Virus record (IMG/VR): IMGVR_UViG_3300048110_000147
Span: 1-64,000 of that record
Length of the DNA stretch: 64,000 nt
Reading direction: 5' to 3' (one strand)
DNA from: a virus
Part shown: piece by piece, positions 56,428 through 64,000 of the stretch
How the letters are laid out: each line of letters opens with the position of its first letter
How positions within the stretch are numbered: the stretch's first letter is position 1
The notes under the pieces: model-generated
What the model saw: only the letters and a program-made list of their open reading frames with translations
Database searches by the model: none
Told to the model about the DNA's origin: nothing
Program-made: the position numbers and the translations under genes

Positions 56428-57368
56428 TATTCAATCCCATTGTAGTCTTTATACCATTCATAAAACCGTTCAACACCTTCTGCAATACTTACTTTTGGTT
56501 CGTATCCCAGTGCTTCTAACTTGGTGGTATCAGACCAAGTCTCTAGTGTGTCTGCTGGATGTTTTGGAGCAAGATTCTTGATAGCATCTTTCCCCGTATT
56601 CTTTTCAATCTCGCTGATGAAGTCCATCAATGCGACCTGTTCACCACGACCAATGTTAAATATCTCACCTGCCTCGATGTCGGTATTACCTAAAACGATT
56701 TCAATACCATCTAGGATATCATCCACGTAGGTAAAATCCCGTTTCATATCACCATAATTATACACGGTAATTTCCTTTTCGTCAAGTATGTTCTTGGTAA
56801 AATCAAACAATGCCATGTCTGGTCGTCCCCAAGGACCATATACTGTAAAGAATCGTAGACCGACTGTGTTCAGACTAGATGACTGCATCTGACATTCGTT
56901 GGCCCACTTGGTGTAACCATACGCGTTCAACTGCTTGCCATGTTCTTTACCTTCCACCCACGGTACCGGAGAACCAGCATAAACGCAAGATGTTGACGCA
57001 TAGACAATACGAGTGTCTGGAAGATGTGTCTTACACACGTCGATTATGTTCTGAGTTGCGTCGATGTTGTTCTGGTGATAACTCTTCTCTTTACCTAGAG
57101 AGTCTCGCACACCTGCCATTGCAGCAAGGTGAACGATAGTATCTGGTTGAAAGTCTCGAAGTAGTGCCTCGACCTTTAATTCGTCGCGAAGGTCACATCC
57201 CCAGATATCAATATCGAAATGAACCATTCGGTCTCTTTTCAGTGATGGGGTGTACAGATGATTATTAAAGTTGTCCAGACCCTTAACCTCTAGACCCTGT
57301 CTTTGTAATCTGTCACATAATTGCGAACCGATAAATCCGGCCGCACCTGTTACTAAAACTTTTTTCAT
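56427..57368 (-). CDS. NAD-dependent epimerase (UDP-glucuronate 4-epimerase-like)
   Basis: GAAGFIGSQL (NAD-binding), YGYTKWANE (Y-x-x-x-K catalytic pair) and FFTVYGPWGRPDMALF are typical of UDP-glucuronate 4-epimerases. It fits directly with the dehydrogenase downstream. Together they could make UDP-galacturonate for phage-directed glycans. The neighbourhood of replication genes suggests early or middle expression. Confidence 0.88.
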   Translation of the reverse strand: MKKVLVTGAAGFIGSQLCDRLQRQGLEVKGLDNFNNHLYTPSLKRDRMVHFDIDIWGCDLRDELKVEALLRDFQPDTIVHLAAMAGVRDSLGKEKSYHQNNIDATQNIIDVCKTHLPDTRIVYASTSCVYAGSPVPWVEGKEHGKQLNAYGYTKWANECQMQSSSLNTVGLRFFTVYGPWGRPDMALFDFTKNILDEKEITVYNYGDMKRDFTYVDDILDGIEIVLGNTDIEAGEIFNIGRGEQVALMDFISEIEKNTGKDAIKNLAPKHPADTLETWSDTTKLEALGYEPKVSIAEGVERFYEWYKDYNGIE

Positions 57369-57369
57369 A

Positions 57370-58311
57370 TCAACTATTCCTGTAAATAAATTCTAATGCC
57401 CTGTCCGCCTCTACGGTCAATGGACGGTTCTCATACCAGTTACCTGTTTCACTATCAAACTCACGACACATGTCTGCAATCTGGGATGCGGTGATAGGAT
57501 AACCTTTGGCATATGCATTGCCTGCAATAGAAATCATTATCTTATACATCTTAGAATACCAACCAGTTTCACTAATAGTTTGATACTCCACCGCCAGACG
57601 TTTGGGCCAGAACGGACAGTCGCGGTATGACGACCATCTGTAGTCGGTGTTATTTAGACTATCTTTACGGTGTTGTATTATCGCCTGTTGCATCGCTGTA
57701 GGTAATCGGTCAAGAAAAGAGTTACCTGTTCTCTCATGGTATGGGTGTCTTGCCATTAACTCAGATGTGTTTAGAGAGATCCCATCGTTGTGAAAGAAGA
57801 AAGATTCTGCATCCGGATATACTGCTGGGACATAATACATGCGAGCAAGGTCTTTGGTCTGAGGGTCACCCATCTCACCAAGTTCGGTATTGAGTGCATA
57901 CCAGAATGACTTGATGCGTTCGTTTTCGATATGTTCATCGAGTTCAAACACGATACGAAACTTGAGGTGGTTCTTACGAGAGCTTGCAGTGCTGTAAACG
58001 ATATAATTATACTGACCGAATCGTTCATATAGGTTTTGTTTTATTTCATCAATTCCCACGCCAACCATAAAATCATCCACATCGACAGCACACCAACCAC
58101 CCCAATGTAAAGTAGATTTATTACTGCGTGTACTGCTTTCCTGAAAACAAGCAGGAGTAATAAGAGGAGAACTATTTCCACCGCCTTTCTGTCCTTTCTG
58201 TTTGCTTAGTTGAAATAATAAATCACGAAAAGACTCCCAAGATTGTAATACTACTTTCCTGTGAGTCTTATTATCGAACTGATTTTTGAATATAGTAATT
58301 TCATAATTCAT
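57370..58311 (-). CDS. Primase-polymerase (AEP)-like protein, leaderless start
   Basis: AVDVDDFMVG (D-x-D), IVYSTASSRKNHLKFRIVF and DPQTKDLARMYYVPAVYP resemble the catalytic regions of archaeo-eukaryotic-primase-type PrimPol proteins (D-x-D, S-x-H/K-x-R and late Asp). T4 uses a DnaG-type primase, so this may be an alternative or accessory primase. ATG 58311 starts MNYEITIFKNQFD. It lies six bases after the TATAAT box (58318-58323), which puts +1 on the A. Confidence 0.65.
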   Translation of the reverse strand: MNYEITIFKNQFDNKTHRKVVLQSWESFRDLLFQLSKQKGQKGGGNSSPLITPACFQESSTRSNKSTLHWGGWCAVDVDDFMVGVGIDEIKQNLYERFGQYNYIVYSTASSRKNHLKFRIVFELDEHIENERIKSFWYALNTELGEMGDPQTKDLARMYYVPAVYPDAESFFFHNDGISLNTSELMARHPYHERTGNSFLDRLPTAMQQAIIQHRKDSLNNTDYRWSSYRDCPFWPKRLAVEYQTISETGWYSKMYKIMISIAGNAYAKGYPITASQIADMCREFDSETGNWYENRPLTVEADRALEFIYRNS

Positions 58312-58317
58312 GCAAGC

Positions 58318-58346
58318 ATTATACCATAATATAGGGGACGTGTCAA
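58318..58346 (-). promoter_or_regulatory. Sigma70-like promoter, leaderless (primase-like gene)
   Basis: TTGACA at 58341-58346 and TATAAT at 58318-58323, spacer 17; the following GCTTGC puts +1 on the A of ATG 58311. Confidence 0.85.
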
Positions 58347-60817
58347 CCGAAGAAATCCTCAAGTGATGCCTGTGGTTCTGCCACCCAACCGACTGCGTCA
58401 AGAATTGGTTCCAGTGGGTCTAGGAAAGTCTTCTCAAACATGAGGTCATAATCCACATACTTATGGAGACCCAGTTCTTCGGGTAAATTAAGTGGATAAG
58501 AAACGACATTCTGTCCCAGACGATTAGGCATCTTGAGGTAAATGAACTTTATCTTCTCACCCTGTTTGACAAACTCATATCGTCGGGAGATGTCGTTCTC
58601 GATAATCGCATTGTTATAACATAGGGCGCCACGCACATGGATGGGAGTTCCCTTCTTGAAGATGGTTTTGCGGTCTTCCCACTTGGATAGATTAGATATG
58701 CCACGGGGAAATGAAACCTCTTCGGGAGGCAGAGACTTGAACAATATCTTGAAGTCACGGATGAAGCCCTGAGTAGTGTCTTCAGTCCCCTCAATCAGAA
58801 CACGGAAGATCTCTTTCATCTTGTCACGGACGACCGAAGGAGTCGACGACTTGATTGCCTCGATACCCATCATCTTGAGTTTAGGTTCTGCGTACTGGAC
58901 ACCCTCGTTGTTGTGCACGTTCAGGATGTATCGTTTCTTCGCCATCCAGATACCACGGTCTGCGATGACCTCACGTCCCATCTCCATACGGTTTTCGTAT
59001 GCGCCAGTAACATCTGCCATAATTTTATAAGAGTCAGACAGAACTTTCTCGAAGTGGTCTGCGCAAATCTTATCTAGGAACTTGACGGGATTGTTTGGCG
59101 CAAACTTCTCGACCAGATCACCCATGCGAATATACACGGAGTCAGTATCGATTGCGACGACGTAGTCCTCATCTGTTTTGAGAACATCTTGCATCGCACT
59201 ATTGACCGCACGTTCTGCCCACTTGATTGCAAGTTGACCAGCAAGAGTAATAGACTCTGCGACACGTTGGTCAAAGTAACGAAAGTATCGATTACCCAGC
59301 GCACCATAGAGAGAGTTCATAAGAATCTTGATCGCCATCTGTTGGTTATCTAGAGATGATATCCGATAAGCAAGAGAGTTAGACGGAGTCTTCTGGTATT
59401 CTTGCTGGAGTTTAATCATCTCACTCTTTATGATACGCCGTTCGGTATAGTATTGTTTAATCACCGTAGGAATAACACCCTCACGATCATGAGAGAATCG
59501 AACACCAGTGGGAGCAAGAGAGAATTCAGAATCGTTGATAGTTGTCCCATTCAAGAAACTGTCGACCGAAACATTAGGAGTAATACCATCAATCACAGTC
59601 TCAGGCGACATGTTATATTGAACAATCAAGTTTGGATATAGAGAGTTCAAGTCAAAAGAAGTGACCCAGTCATGCGCACCGACCTGTGGGTCTTTCACAT
59701 AACCGCCTGGGTATGAAGTCTTAGGTTTCTCAGTCTTAGGAGGCACCACGACCTTCATCTTGTTCAACATGCGATAGATGATGCTGTCCCAAATATTAGT
59801 GGTCCCCAGAGTGTCACCGTAATTCACACCACCACGATACGCCATAGTGAGAACCAAGGTAATGAGGTCTAGTTTCTCATCGATCTTGTGGACCAACTCC
59901 ACGTCTTTGATGTTGTAGTCAATAAACTTCTGGAAGTCATTCTCGTACAGAGAGTGAAGATTACCGTGTTCCTCATACGAAAGTTTACGTTCTTCTAAGA
60001 CGACGTGAGCGATATGGTCTAGTCGATAAGATTCTTGTTGACCAAGAGTGTTAAGGGTAAACTTCTTGAAGATTTCAATGTAGTCTAAATGTTCAATGCC
60101 TTCGATGATGTACTCTTGATTAGAGCGACCTTGAATATTGATATTGCGTTCACGCACAGCACCCCAAGGAGAGAGACGTTTTAGTAACGTGTCGTCGCCA
60201 AACAGTTTGTGACATCGGTTGACAATATATGGGATATCGAAGAAACGAGTGTTCCACCCAGTGATAATGTCAGGAGAGTAGTGAGACCAATGTTCGACAA
60301 ACTTACGGAGAAGATCCATCTCATTGTCGCACTTTATATAGAGCACGTCCTCACGAGTGACTTCATAGTCACCACAAGACCAGACCCAGTAGTTACCGTC
60401 GTTCTTGCGTATTGCAATAGAAGTAACTGGATATGCCGCCTCGCCTGGTTCTGGGAATCCGTCGGCAGAGTAAACCTCAATATCGATATTCATCACGCGG
60501 ACTAGGTCGCGGTCAAAGGGTATCTTGTTGGGGAATTCGTCAGCGAGGTACTGTGCAACATAGTTATTGTTACCGTACACCTTGAAGTTTGCTACGTCAG
60601 AGTATCTCTTGAGGAAGTCTGTCGCATCGGACATAGAATCCAAGACGCACTCAGCCACAGGAAGACCTTCCAGAGTTTTCCACTCTGACTCGTTTTCACT
60701 GGAGACGTATAGTTTAGGTTGATACGGAATACGTTTTTTGACCTGTTGGCCATTTTCGTAACCGCGATAAAGTATGTGTCTACCCATACGGATAGCAGAA
60801 GAGTAAAATTTTGTCAT
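58343..60817 (-). CDS. 43: DNA polymerase, family B (gp43-like), leaderless start
   Basis: The 824-residue protein has 3'-5' exonuclease motifs ([31 protein letters not shown]) and polymerase motifs A ([10 protein letters not shown]), B ([14 protein letters not shown]) and C (IDTDSVYI). The C-terminal LEDFFG could be the clamp-binding peptide. It is the replicative polymerase. ATG 60817 ([14 protein letters not shown]) matches the gp43 N terminus and lies six bases past TATAAT (60824-60829). The in-frame upstream extension would be untranscribed. Confidence 0.95.
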   Translation of the reverse strand: MTKFYSSAIRMGRHILYRGYENGQQVKKRIPYQPKLYVSSENESEWKTLEGLPVAECVLDSMSDATDFLKRYSDVANFKVYGNNNYVAQYLADEFPNKIPFDRDLVRVMNIDIEVYSADGFPEPGEAAYPVTSIAIRKNDGNYWVWSCGDYEVTREDVLYIKCDNEMDLLRKFVEHWSHYSPDIITGWNTRFFDIPYIVNRCHKLFGDDTLLKRLSPWGAVRERNINIQGRSNQEYIIEGIEHLDYIEIFKKFTLNTLGQQESYRLDHIAHVVLEERKLSYEEHGNLHSLYENDFQKFIDYNIKDVELVHKIDEKLDLITLVLTMAYRGGVNYGDTLGTTNIWDSIIYRMLNKMKVVVPPKTEKPKTSYPGGYVKDPQVGAHDWVTSFDLNSLYPNLIVQYNMSPETVIDGITPNVSVDSFLNGTTINDSEFSLAPTGVRFSHDREGVIPTVIKQYYTERRIIKSEMIKLQQEYQKTPSNSLAYRISSLDNQQMAIKILMNSLYGALGNRYFRYFDQRVAESITLAGQLAIKWAERAVNSAMQDVLKTDEDYVVAIDTDSVYIRMGDLVEKFAPNNPVKFLDKICADHFEKVLSDSYKIMADVTGAYENRMEMGREVIADRGIWMAKKRYILNVHNNEGVQYAEPKLKMMGIEAIKSSTPSVVRDKMKEIFRVLIEGTEDTTQGFIRDFKILFKSLPPEEVSFPRGISNLSKWEDRKTIFKKGTPIHVRGALCYNNAIIENDISRRYEFVKQGEKIKFIYLKMPNRLGQNVVSYPLNLPEELGLHKYVDYDLMFEKTFLDPLEPILDAVGWVAEPQASLEDFFG

Positions 60818-60823
60818 GCAGCC

Positions 60824-60852
60824 ATTATACAAAATTACGAGGGAGTTGTCAA
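60824..60852 (-). promoter_or_regulatory. Sigma70-like promoter, leaderless (DNA polymerase)
   Basis: TTGACA at 60847-60852 and TATAAT at 60824-60829, spacer 17; the following GGCTGC puts +1 on the A of ATG 60817. Confidence 0.85.
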
Positions 60853-61649
60853 TCAATTACCTTAAAAAATTTGTGTCGAGTCCACGGTTGTTCTTGCTTC
60901 TTATCTGAGTACCCATGATGGTCCTGAGTTACCGCAAGACGTTTTGAAATCACCTGAGTAGTTGGCGTAGGTATCCCAGTGCGATGTCTATCTCTCTGAT
61001 TAAAGTATATCCCGATGTCACGACCAACACCTATTGTATCACATTCAGTCCAAGGATGCAAGGCAGTATTGCGAATTCCGTAATAATTTATATCTGGACG
61101 ATTTAGGAAGTCCGTCGTGTAAGTTCTGAAAAGACGCTGGAGAACACAGTAAGGTCCACAGTTGATAGGAAATTCATTGGTGGTCATCATATGATGCGCC
61201 CAGTGTGCGAACCCTCTGTCCATGCAGTACATACCCATGAACAATCCTATATTCGCATAGAGCGTATTATCTGCGTACTCAGCAAGTAGTTTGAATGCTT
61301 CGTAACGTTCTTCGATCAACCATGTGTCGTGTTCCATAATCCAGAACTTTTCGTCTGACTGTCCTTGCAGACGCATTAGTTCCCAGTGAGAACACATCCC
61401 TGCCTTTTCTGTGGGAGAGTGATCCTCTTTACCGTTACCAGACAATGTGTCTAGAGTCATGAGACTTTTAGACCAGTTATAACTAGACGCATGTTCTTCA
61501 AAGTTTGCAGAGGCCGGGGTAATTGCATCGAAGGTTTCGATAGAATCTATGAAACCCTCGTCGATGGCACGTTGGAAGGAATAACGGGAGAGCGAAGCAT
61601 ACTCTTCAGACCGTTCATCGCCCTTCATTACAATCTGTATTGCTTTCAT
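60849..61649 (-). CDS. GT25-like glycosyltransferase
   Basis: [14 protein letters not shown] and [10 protein letters not shown] resemble the S-H..L and E-D-D (here E-H-D) of family 25 LPS transferases. The body is helical and tyrosine-rich, with [10 protein letters not shown] and an acidic/basic end. It lies next to a dioxygenase-like gene. Surface-glycan modification is likely but the acceptor is unknown. Confidence 0.6.
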   Translation of the reverse strand: MKAIQIVMKGDERSEEYASLSRYSFQRAIDEGFIDSIETFDAITPASANFEEHASSYNWSKSLMTLDTLSGNGKEDHSPTEKAGMCSHWELMRLQGQSDEKFWIMEHDTWLIEERYEAFKLLAEYADNTLYANIGLFMGMYCMDRGFAHWAHHMMTTNEFPINCGPYCVLQRLFRTYTTDFLNRPDINYYGIRNTALHPWTECDTIGVGRDIGIYFNQRDRHRTGIPTPTTQVISKRLAVTQDHHGYSDKKQEQPWTRHKFFKVID

Positions 61650-62236
61650 CGTGTAAACGGTTCTCTATAAAACCCATCTAAACTTATGGGTTTGTCTGCA
61701 TACACACAAGCGTATAGGCCTCTTGCATGTGGACTTTTGTTTGGGTAACTGCGATGCATAGTGTTTCCGTTAATCACTAATACATCACCTCTTTTCAAAA
61801 CAGGTGTGGACCATTTCCTGTTATCAATATTCTGTACTTCTAATGACCCGTTCGTTGCTGTTATGTCGTCTAGTATCCATGCAACGTTTATAGTATGAAT
61901 ACCAGAATTTTTATTAGGACCATACTGATTATCATAATGTGCTGGGAACTCTAAACTATCTCTAGGCATTTTCATAACCATTTGATCGTTGAACAAGTAT
62001 ACCACATCACCCAGTATCTGTCTAGTCAAATCATACATGACCTCTGAGGTATAAATGTTGAATAGCTCCTCACTGAATTTACCAGCACAGGATATACCTT
62101 TCCAGTCCGAATACTTAGGATAGTCCTTGCGGAGTTCAATACCGATCTTCTTGACCTTACTTATAATGTCATCATCTATCAAAGAAGGTAAATGCATCCA
62201 CCCCTTTGCCTCGTAATGTTCTATATCGTAGTTCAA
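61646..62236 (-). CDS. Phytanoyl-CoA dioxygenase-like (PhyH) 2-oxoglutarate oxygenase
   Basis: FPAHYDNQYG supplies H-x-D, and GNTMHRSYPNKSPHARG supplies the second His and the 2-oxoglutarate Arg, in the PhyH order. Such enzymes hydroxylate sugars, lipids or small molecules. The gene overlaps the GT25-like gene by four bases, so a hydroxylated or modified sugar is a reasonable idea. Confidence 0.75.
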   Translation of the reverse strand: MNYDIEHYEAKGWMHLPSLIDDDIISKVKKIGIELRKDYPKYSDWKGISCAGKFSEELFNIYTSEVMYDLTRQILGDVVYLFNDQMVMKMPRDSLEFPAHYDNQYGPNKNSGIHTINVAWILDDITATNGSLEVQNIDNRKWSTPVLKRGDVLVINGNTMHRSYPNKSPHARGLYACVYADKPISLDGFYREPFTR

Positions 62237-62254
62237 TTGATTTCCTTAGGGCAT

Positions 62255-62279
62255 AAAAAAAGGGAGAATTAATCTCCCT
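62255..62279 (-). terminator. Terminator of the hsp20 unit
   Basis: AGGGAGA-attaa-TCTCCCT stem with six Ts leftward, after the tiny membrane protein gene. Confidence 0.8.
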
Positions 62280-62285
62280 TCCATC

Positions 62286-62387
62286 CTACATTATTGATGC
62301 TAAACACAGCATCACAGTCCATATACATGCAAGATTAATTCCGATTAGACCTAATACTTCTAGATCTGCGGCATCTCTCTTAGCCAT
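62286..62387 (-). CDS. Tiny single-span membrane protein, 33 aa
   Basis: ATG 62387 overlaps the end of the hsp20 gene by eight bases. It encodes MAKRDAADLEVLGLIGINLA and a hydrophobic end (CIWTVMLCLASIM). A strong terminator (62255-62279) follows. Function unknown. Confidence 0.5.
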   Translation of the reverse strand: MAKRDAADLEVLGLIGINLACIWTVMLCLASIM

Positions 62388-62865
62388 GTAACGTTTTATC
62401 TGTTGCATTGATTGTCTCCTCGTTTAGAAGTTGTGGGTCATTGATAGTGTTAGACCCGTTAATTTCTACTTTACGAGGCCGCTGGTTTTCAGGTATTATG
62501 ACTTCCAATTTAATGGCAAGTAGTCCTTGTCTGAAATCAGCTCCCATTACTTCAACATACTCCGACAGCCTAAATTGCCGCTCGAACTTTTTCGTTGAAA
62601 TACCCTTATGGATATAGTCTCTTCCCGTATCGTTATGCTGCCCTCGAATGGTCAGTGTTCGGTTCTTTACTTCGATTTCTAATTCAGCCTCGCTGAAACC
62701 AGCGGTGGCGAGTTCGATTAGGTATTGATCCTCACCCGTCTTTAATATATTATGCGGAGGGAATGTGTCACCCGAATGCCGCGAGATACGGTCTAGTTCG
62801 TCGATCATTGTATCAAAACCGACAAACGCTGAGCGTGGAAATAGTTGTTTTGCTGTTAACGTCAT
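62380..62865 (-). CDS. Small heat shock protein, Hsp20/IbpA-like
   Basis: The alpha-crystallin domain is clear: YLIELATAGFSEAELEIEV, GRDYIHKGISTKKFERQF and GLLAIKLEVIIPE, followed by a short C-terminal extension. It is a holdase chaperone, common in marine T4-like phages, and may protect virion proteins during assembly. GGAG precedes the ATG. Confidence 0.93.
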   Translation of the reverse strand: MTLTAKQLFPRSAFVGFDTMIDELDRISRHSGDTFPPHNILKTGEDQYLIELATAGFSEAELEIEVKNRTLTIRGQHNDTGRDYIHKGISTKKFERQFRLSEYVEVMGADFRQGLLAIKLEVIIPENQRPRKVEINGSNTINDPQLLNEETINATDKTLHG

Positions 62866-62950
62866 GTTGTGACTCCTAAATAATTAGCAAGTTTATTATG
62901 GATACCCGACCATTCGGCATATCCGGTACTATATATACAAATTATGAGAA

Positions 62951-62971
62951 TAAAAGTAACGAAATGTTACT
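62951..62971 (-). terminator. Weak terminator-like hairpin
   Basis: AGTAAC-ATTTC-GTTACT followed leftward by TTTATT; it overlaps the stop of the 62970 gene. Short stem, so uncertain. Confidence 0.4.
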
Positions 62972-63212
62972 ATTCTGGACTATCTTCGTCATCAATATTA
63001 ATTATAGGCAACGAAGCATCAACCAACACAACCTTCTCATTTTCAATCATGTTGATTATTTCTAACGTAAGATTTATGTCCATCTGAATATAGGACATTT
63101 TTCTCTCGCACATTTCGAGATGCTTACGATAAAATTCTAATTCTTGTTCTTTTTCTACTTTTCTTGCACTTATGTCGGCAAGAGAAATTATATTGTTCTT
63201 TTTGCCAGACAT
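62970..63212 (-). CDS. Coiled-coil hypothetical protein, 80 aa
   Basis: Charged N terminus (ADISARKVEKEQELEFYRKH) with a coiled-coil run through the middle and an acidic end. Similar small proteins occur near hsp20 in marine T4-like phages. Its TAG stop borders a hairpin (62951-62971). Confidence 0.6.
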   Translation of the reverse strand: MSGKKNNIISLADISARKVEKEQELEFYRKHLEMCERKMSYIQMDINLTLEIINMIENEKVVLVDASLPIINIDDEDSPE

Positions 63213-63221
63213 ACTTCGTCC

Positions 63222-63764
63222 TTAATAGTACATTGATGGGTCCGGAATTCCTTCTATTCCAAATGAAAAAGATACACGAGATTCTCTAGGGAATACTTGA
63301 TGATGAGTTTGTCTTGGTAAATAAACATACATACCAGGCTCAAAATCAAATTGCTCTTCGTTATTAATGCCTTCTACCTTTAGACCGACAGTACTTATAA
63401 CCTGAACTAAGAACACGTCCATAGCATCTTTGTGCCAAGGGTATGACCCACTTGCACGACCAAAACCACTAAACGCAATGTTAGTGATTTTGTTTTCATG
63501 CAGCGTGAACACATCCTGTAGTTCTGTATATATGTTCTTCGCAAACTCTGGTGAACTACCACGAGTATGGAAGTTGTTCAAACCTATACGCATCTTATCT
63601 GAATTTCTGTCGTATAGGTCATTTGGATGCGAGTCCATCATTTGCATGAACTCGTTCCAATTGTAAGTCTCTTTCATATCAAACGGAAGTTTGCCTACGA
63701 ACGGAGTCTTGGTGCGAATATTCTCTTCGCGATCTTCAAATATATCATAACAAGTATTTGACAT
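63222..63764 (-). CDS. Cupin/JmjC-like iron oxygenase candidate
   Basis: YPWHKDAMDVFLVQV gives an H-x-D pair, and QTHHQVFPRESRVSFSF a distal His followed by Arg/Ser. GMYVYLPRQ is typical of the cupin strand. It resembles JmjC-like or aspartyl-hydroxylase-type oxygenases. Substrate unknown. It shares one base with the next gene at 63764. Confidence 0.6.
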   Translation of the reverse strand: MSNTCYDIFEDREENIRTKTPFVGKLPFDMKETYNWNEFMQMMDSHPNDLYDRNSDKMRIGLNNFHTRGSSPEFAKNIYTELQDVFTLHENKITNIAFSGFGRASGSYPWHKDAMDVFLVQVISTVGLKVEGINNEEQFDFEPGMYVYLPRQTHHQVFPRESRVSFSFGIEGIPDPSMYY

Positions 63765-64000
63765 CAGCTATTCCCAATGTTATATTTTGGTTGCAGTGTC
63801 CATTGTGACTTATCCTTGTATGAGATTATTTTAATCTGTCTCATAGGAGCACAGTCTCGTGCAACTTCTTTATTGACTATGGCTACTAGACCCCAGTCTG
63901 CTAACAATGTAGCTATTGTGTTACGTCTCTCCATATCAGAGATTTCTAGGTTAGACTTTTTTCCGTCTAATAGAAACAACTCTTTGAAGTGGACGATGAA
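63764..64000 (-). CDS. Conserved T4-like phage protein, truncated by the window edge
   Basis: The frame is open to the right edge (the first visible codons read FIVHFKELFLLDGKK), so the 5' end is missing. The visible part (NLEISDMERRNTIATLLADW and ARDCAPMRQIKIISYKDKSQ) is mixed and helical, and resembles a small conserved phage protein. Function unknown. Confidence 0.55.
   Translation of the reverse strand, partial: FIVHFKELFLLDGKKSNLEISDMERRNTIATLLADWGLVAIVNKEVARDCAPMRQIKIISYKDKSQWTLQPKYNIGNS

Noticed and set aside
58311-58401. Upstream extension of the primase-like gene to 58401
   Set aside because: It runs through the promoter and into the end of the DNA polymerase gene; the family-like part starts at 58311.
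60817-60856. Upstream in-frame extension of the DNA polymerase to 60856
   Set aside because: It would lie upstream of the predicted +1 and overlap the -10 and -35 boxes; the gp43 N terminus matches the downstream ATG.

Overview
This window reads as part of the genome of a large lytic T4-like myovirus of the marine (cyanophage-related) branch, infecting a heterotrophic, probably gammaproteobacterial, host. Supporting this are a family B DNA polymerase (gp43), UvsX, the gp41-type helicase, a DsbA-like protein, T4-type lysozyme, class Ia ribonucleotide reductase, Hsp20, ten tRNA genes with encoded CCA, and late promoters of the T4 type (TATAAATA). No photosynthesis genes are present. Host assignment is an inference from a di-haem cytochrome c peroxidase lipoprotein, an IscU with an intact HscA-binding motif, and consensus sigma70 promoters. 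Almost everything is on the minus strand; only about 5930-7027 and 22620-22928 are transcribed rightward.

Layout. 1-5.9 kb: PP-loop synthetase, DUF262/HNH protein, small early genes each behind its own sigma70-like promoter, and a transglutaminase-like protease. 5.9-7.1 kb: two rightward late genes ending in a shared bidirectional terminator. 7.1-10 kb: sugar-transferase-like and lipoprotein genes, a nuclease, a GTA-type holin candidate and a monocistronic late gene. 10.1-15.5 kb: one late operon with carbamoyltransferase, small membrane proteins, ATP-grasp ligase, glycosyltransferase and radical SAM enzyme. 15.6-19.2 kb: HAD phosphatase, glycosyltransferase, lysozyme and small proteins. 19.2-23 kb: early-gene cassettes with repeated promoter/leader/hairpin boundaries. 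23-28 kb: nucleotide metabolism (MTA/SAH nucleosidase, adenine phosphoribosyltransferase, NrdB, an NrdA carrying an inserted glutaredoxin).

28-41 kb: late operons of virion genes. Many products begin with a short N-terminal motif (M-x-x-F-x-x-[FYLM]-x-x-E) like the capsid-targeting sequence of T4 internal head proteins. They include a nucleotidyltransferase, a ligase-like protein and basic or acidic proteins, plus a beta-propeller/LamG adhesin. A P-loop kinase at 49.2-49.8 kb carries the same tag. 41.9-48 kb: tRNA region with small genes, a secreted HExxH protein, a di-haem cytochrome c peroxidase and a SleB-like hydrolase. 50-64 kb: IscU, DsbA-like protein, helicase, UvsX, UDP-sugar enzymes, a primase-polymerase-like protein, DNA polymerase, Hsp20 and three non-haem-iron oxygenase-like proteins.

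Regulation is readable from the sequence. There are about 20 sigma70-like promoters, many sharing a downstream box (TATAAT-RGCTAC-ATAAATTAAT), and about 11 TATAAATA late promoters. In three cases (DNA polymerase, the primase-like gene, and the rightward gene at 5930) the predicted +1 is the A of the ATG, implying leaderless mRNAs.
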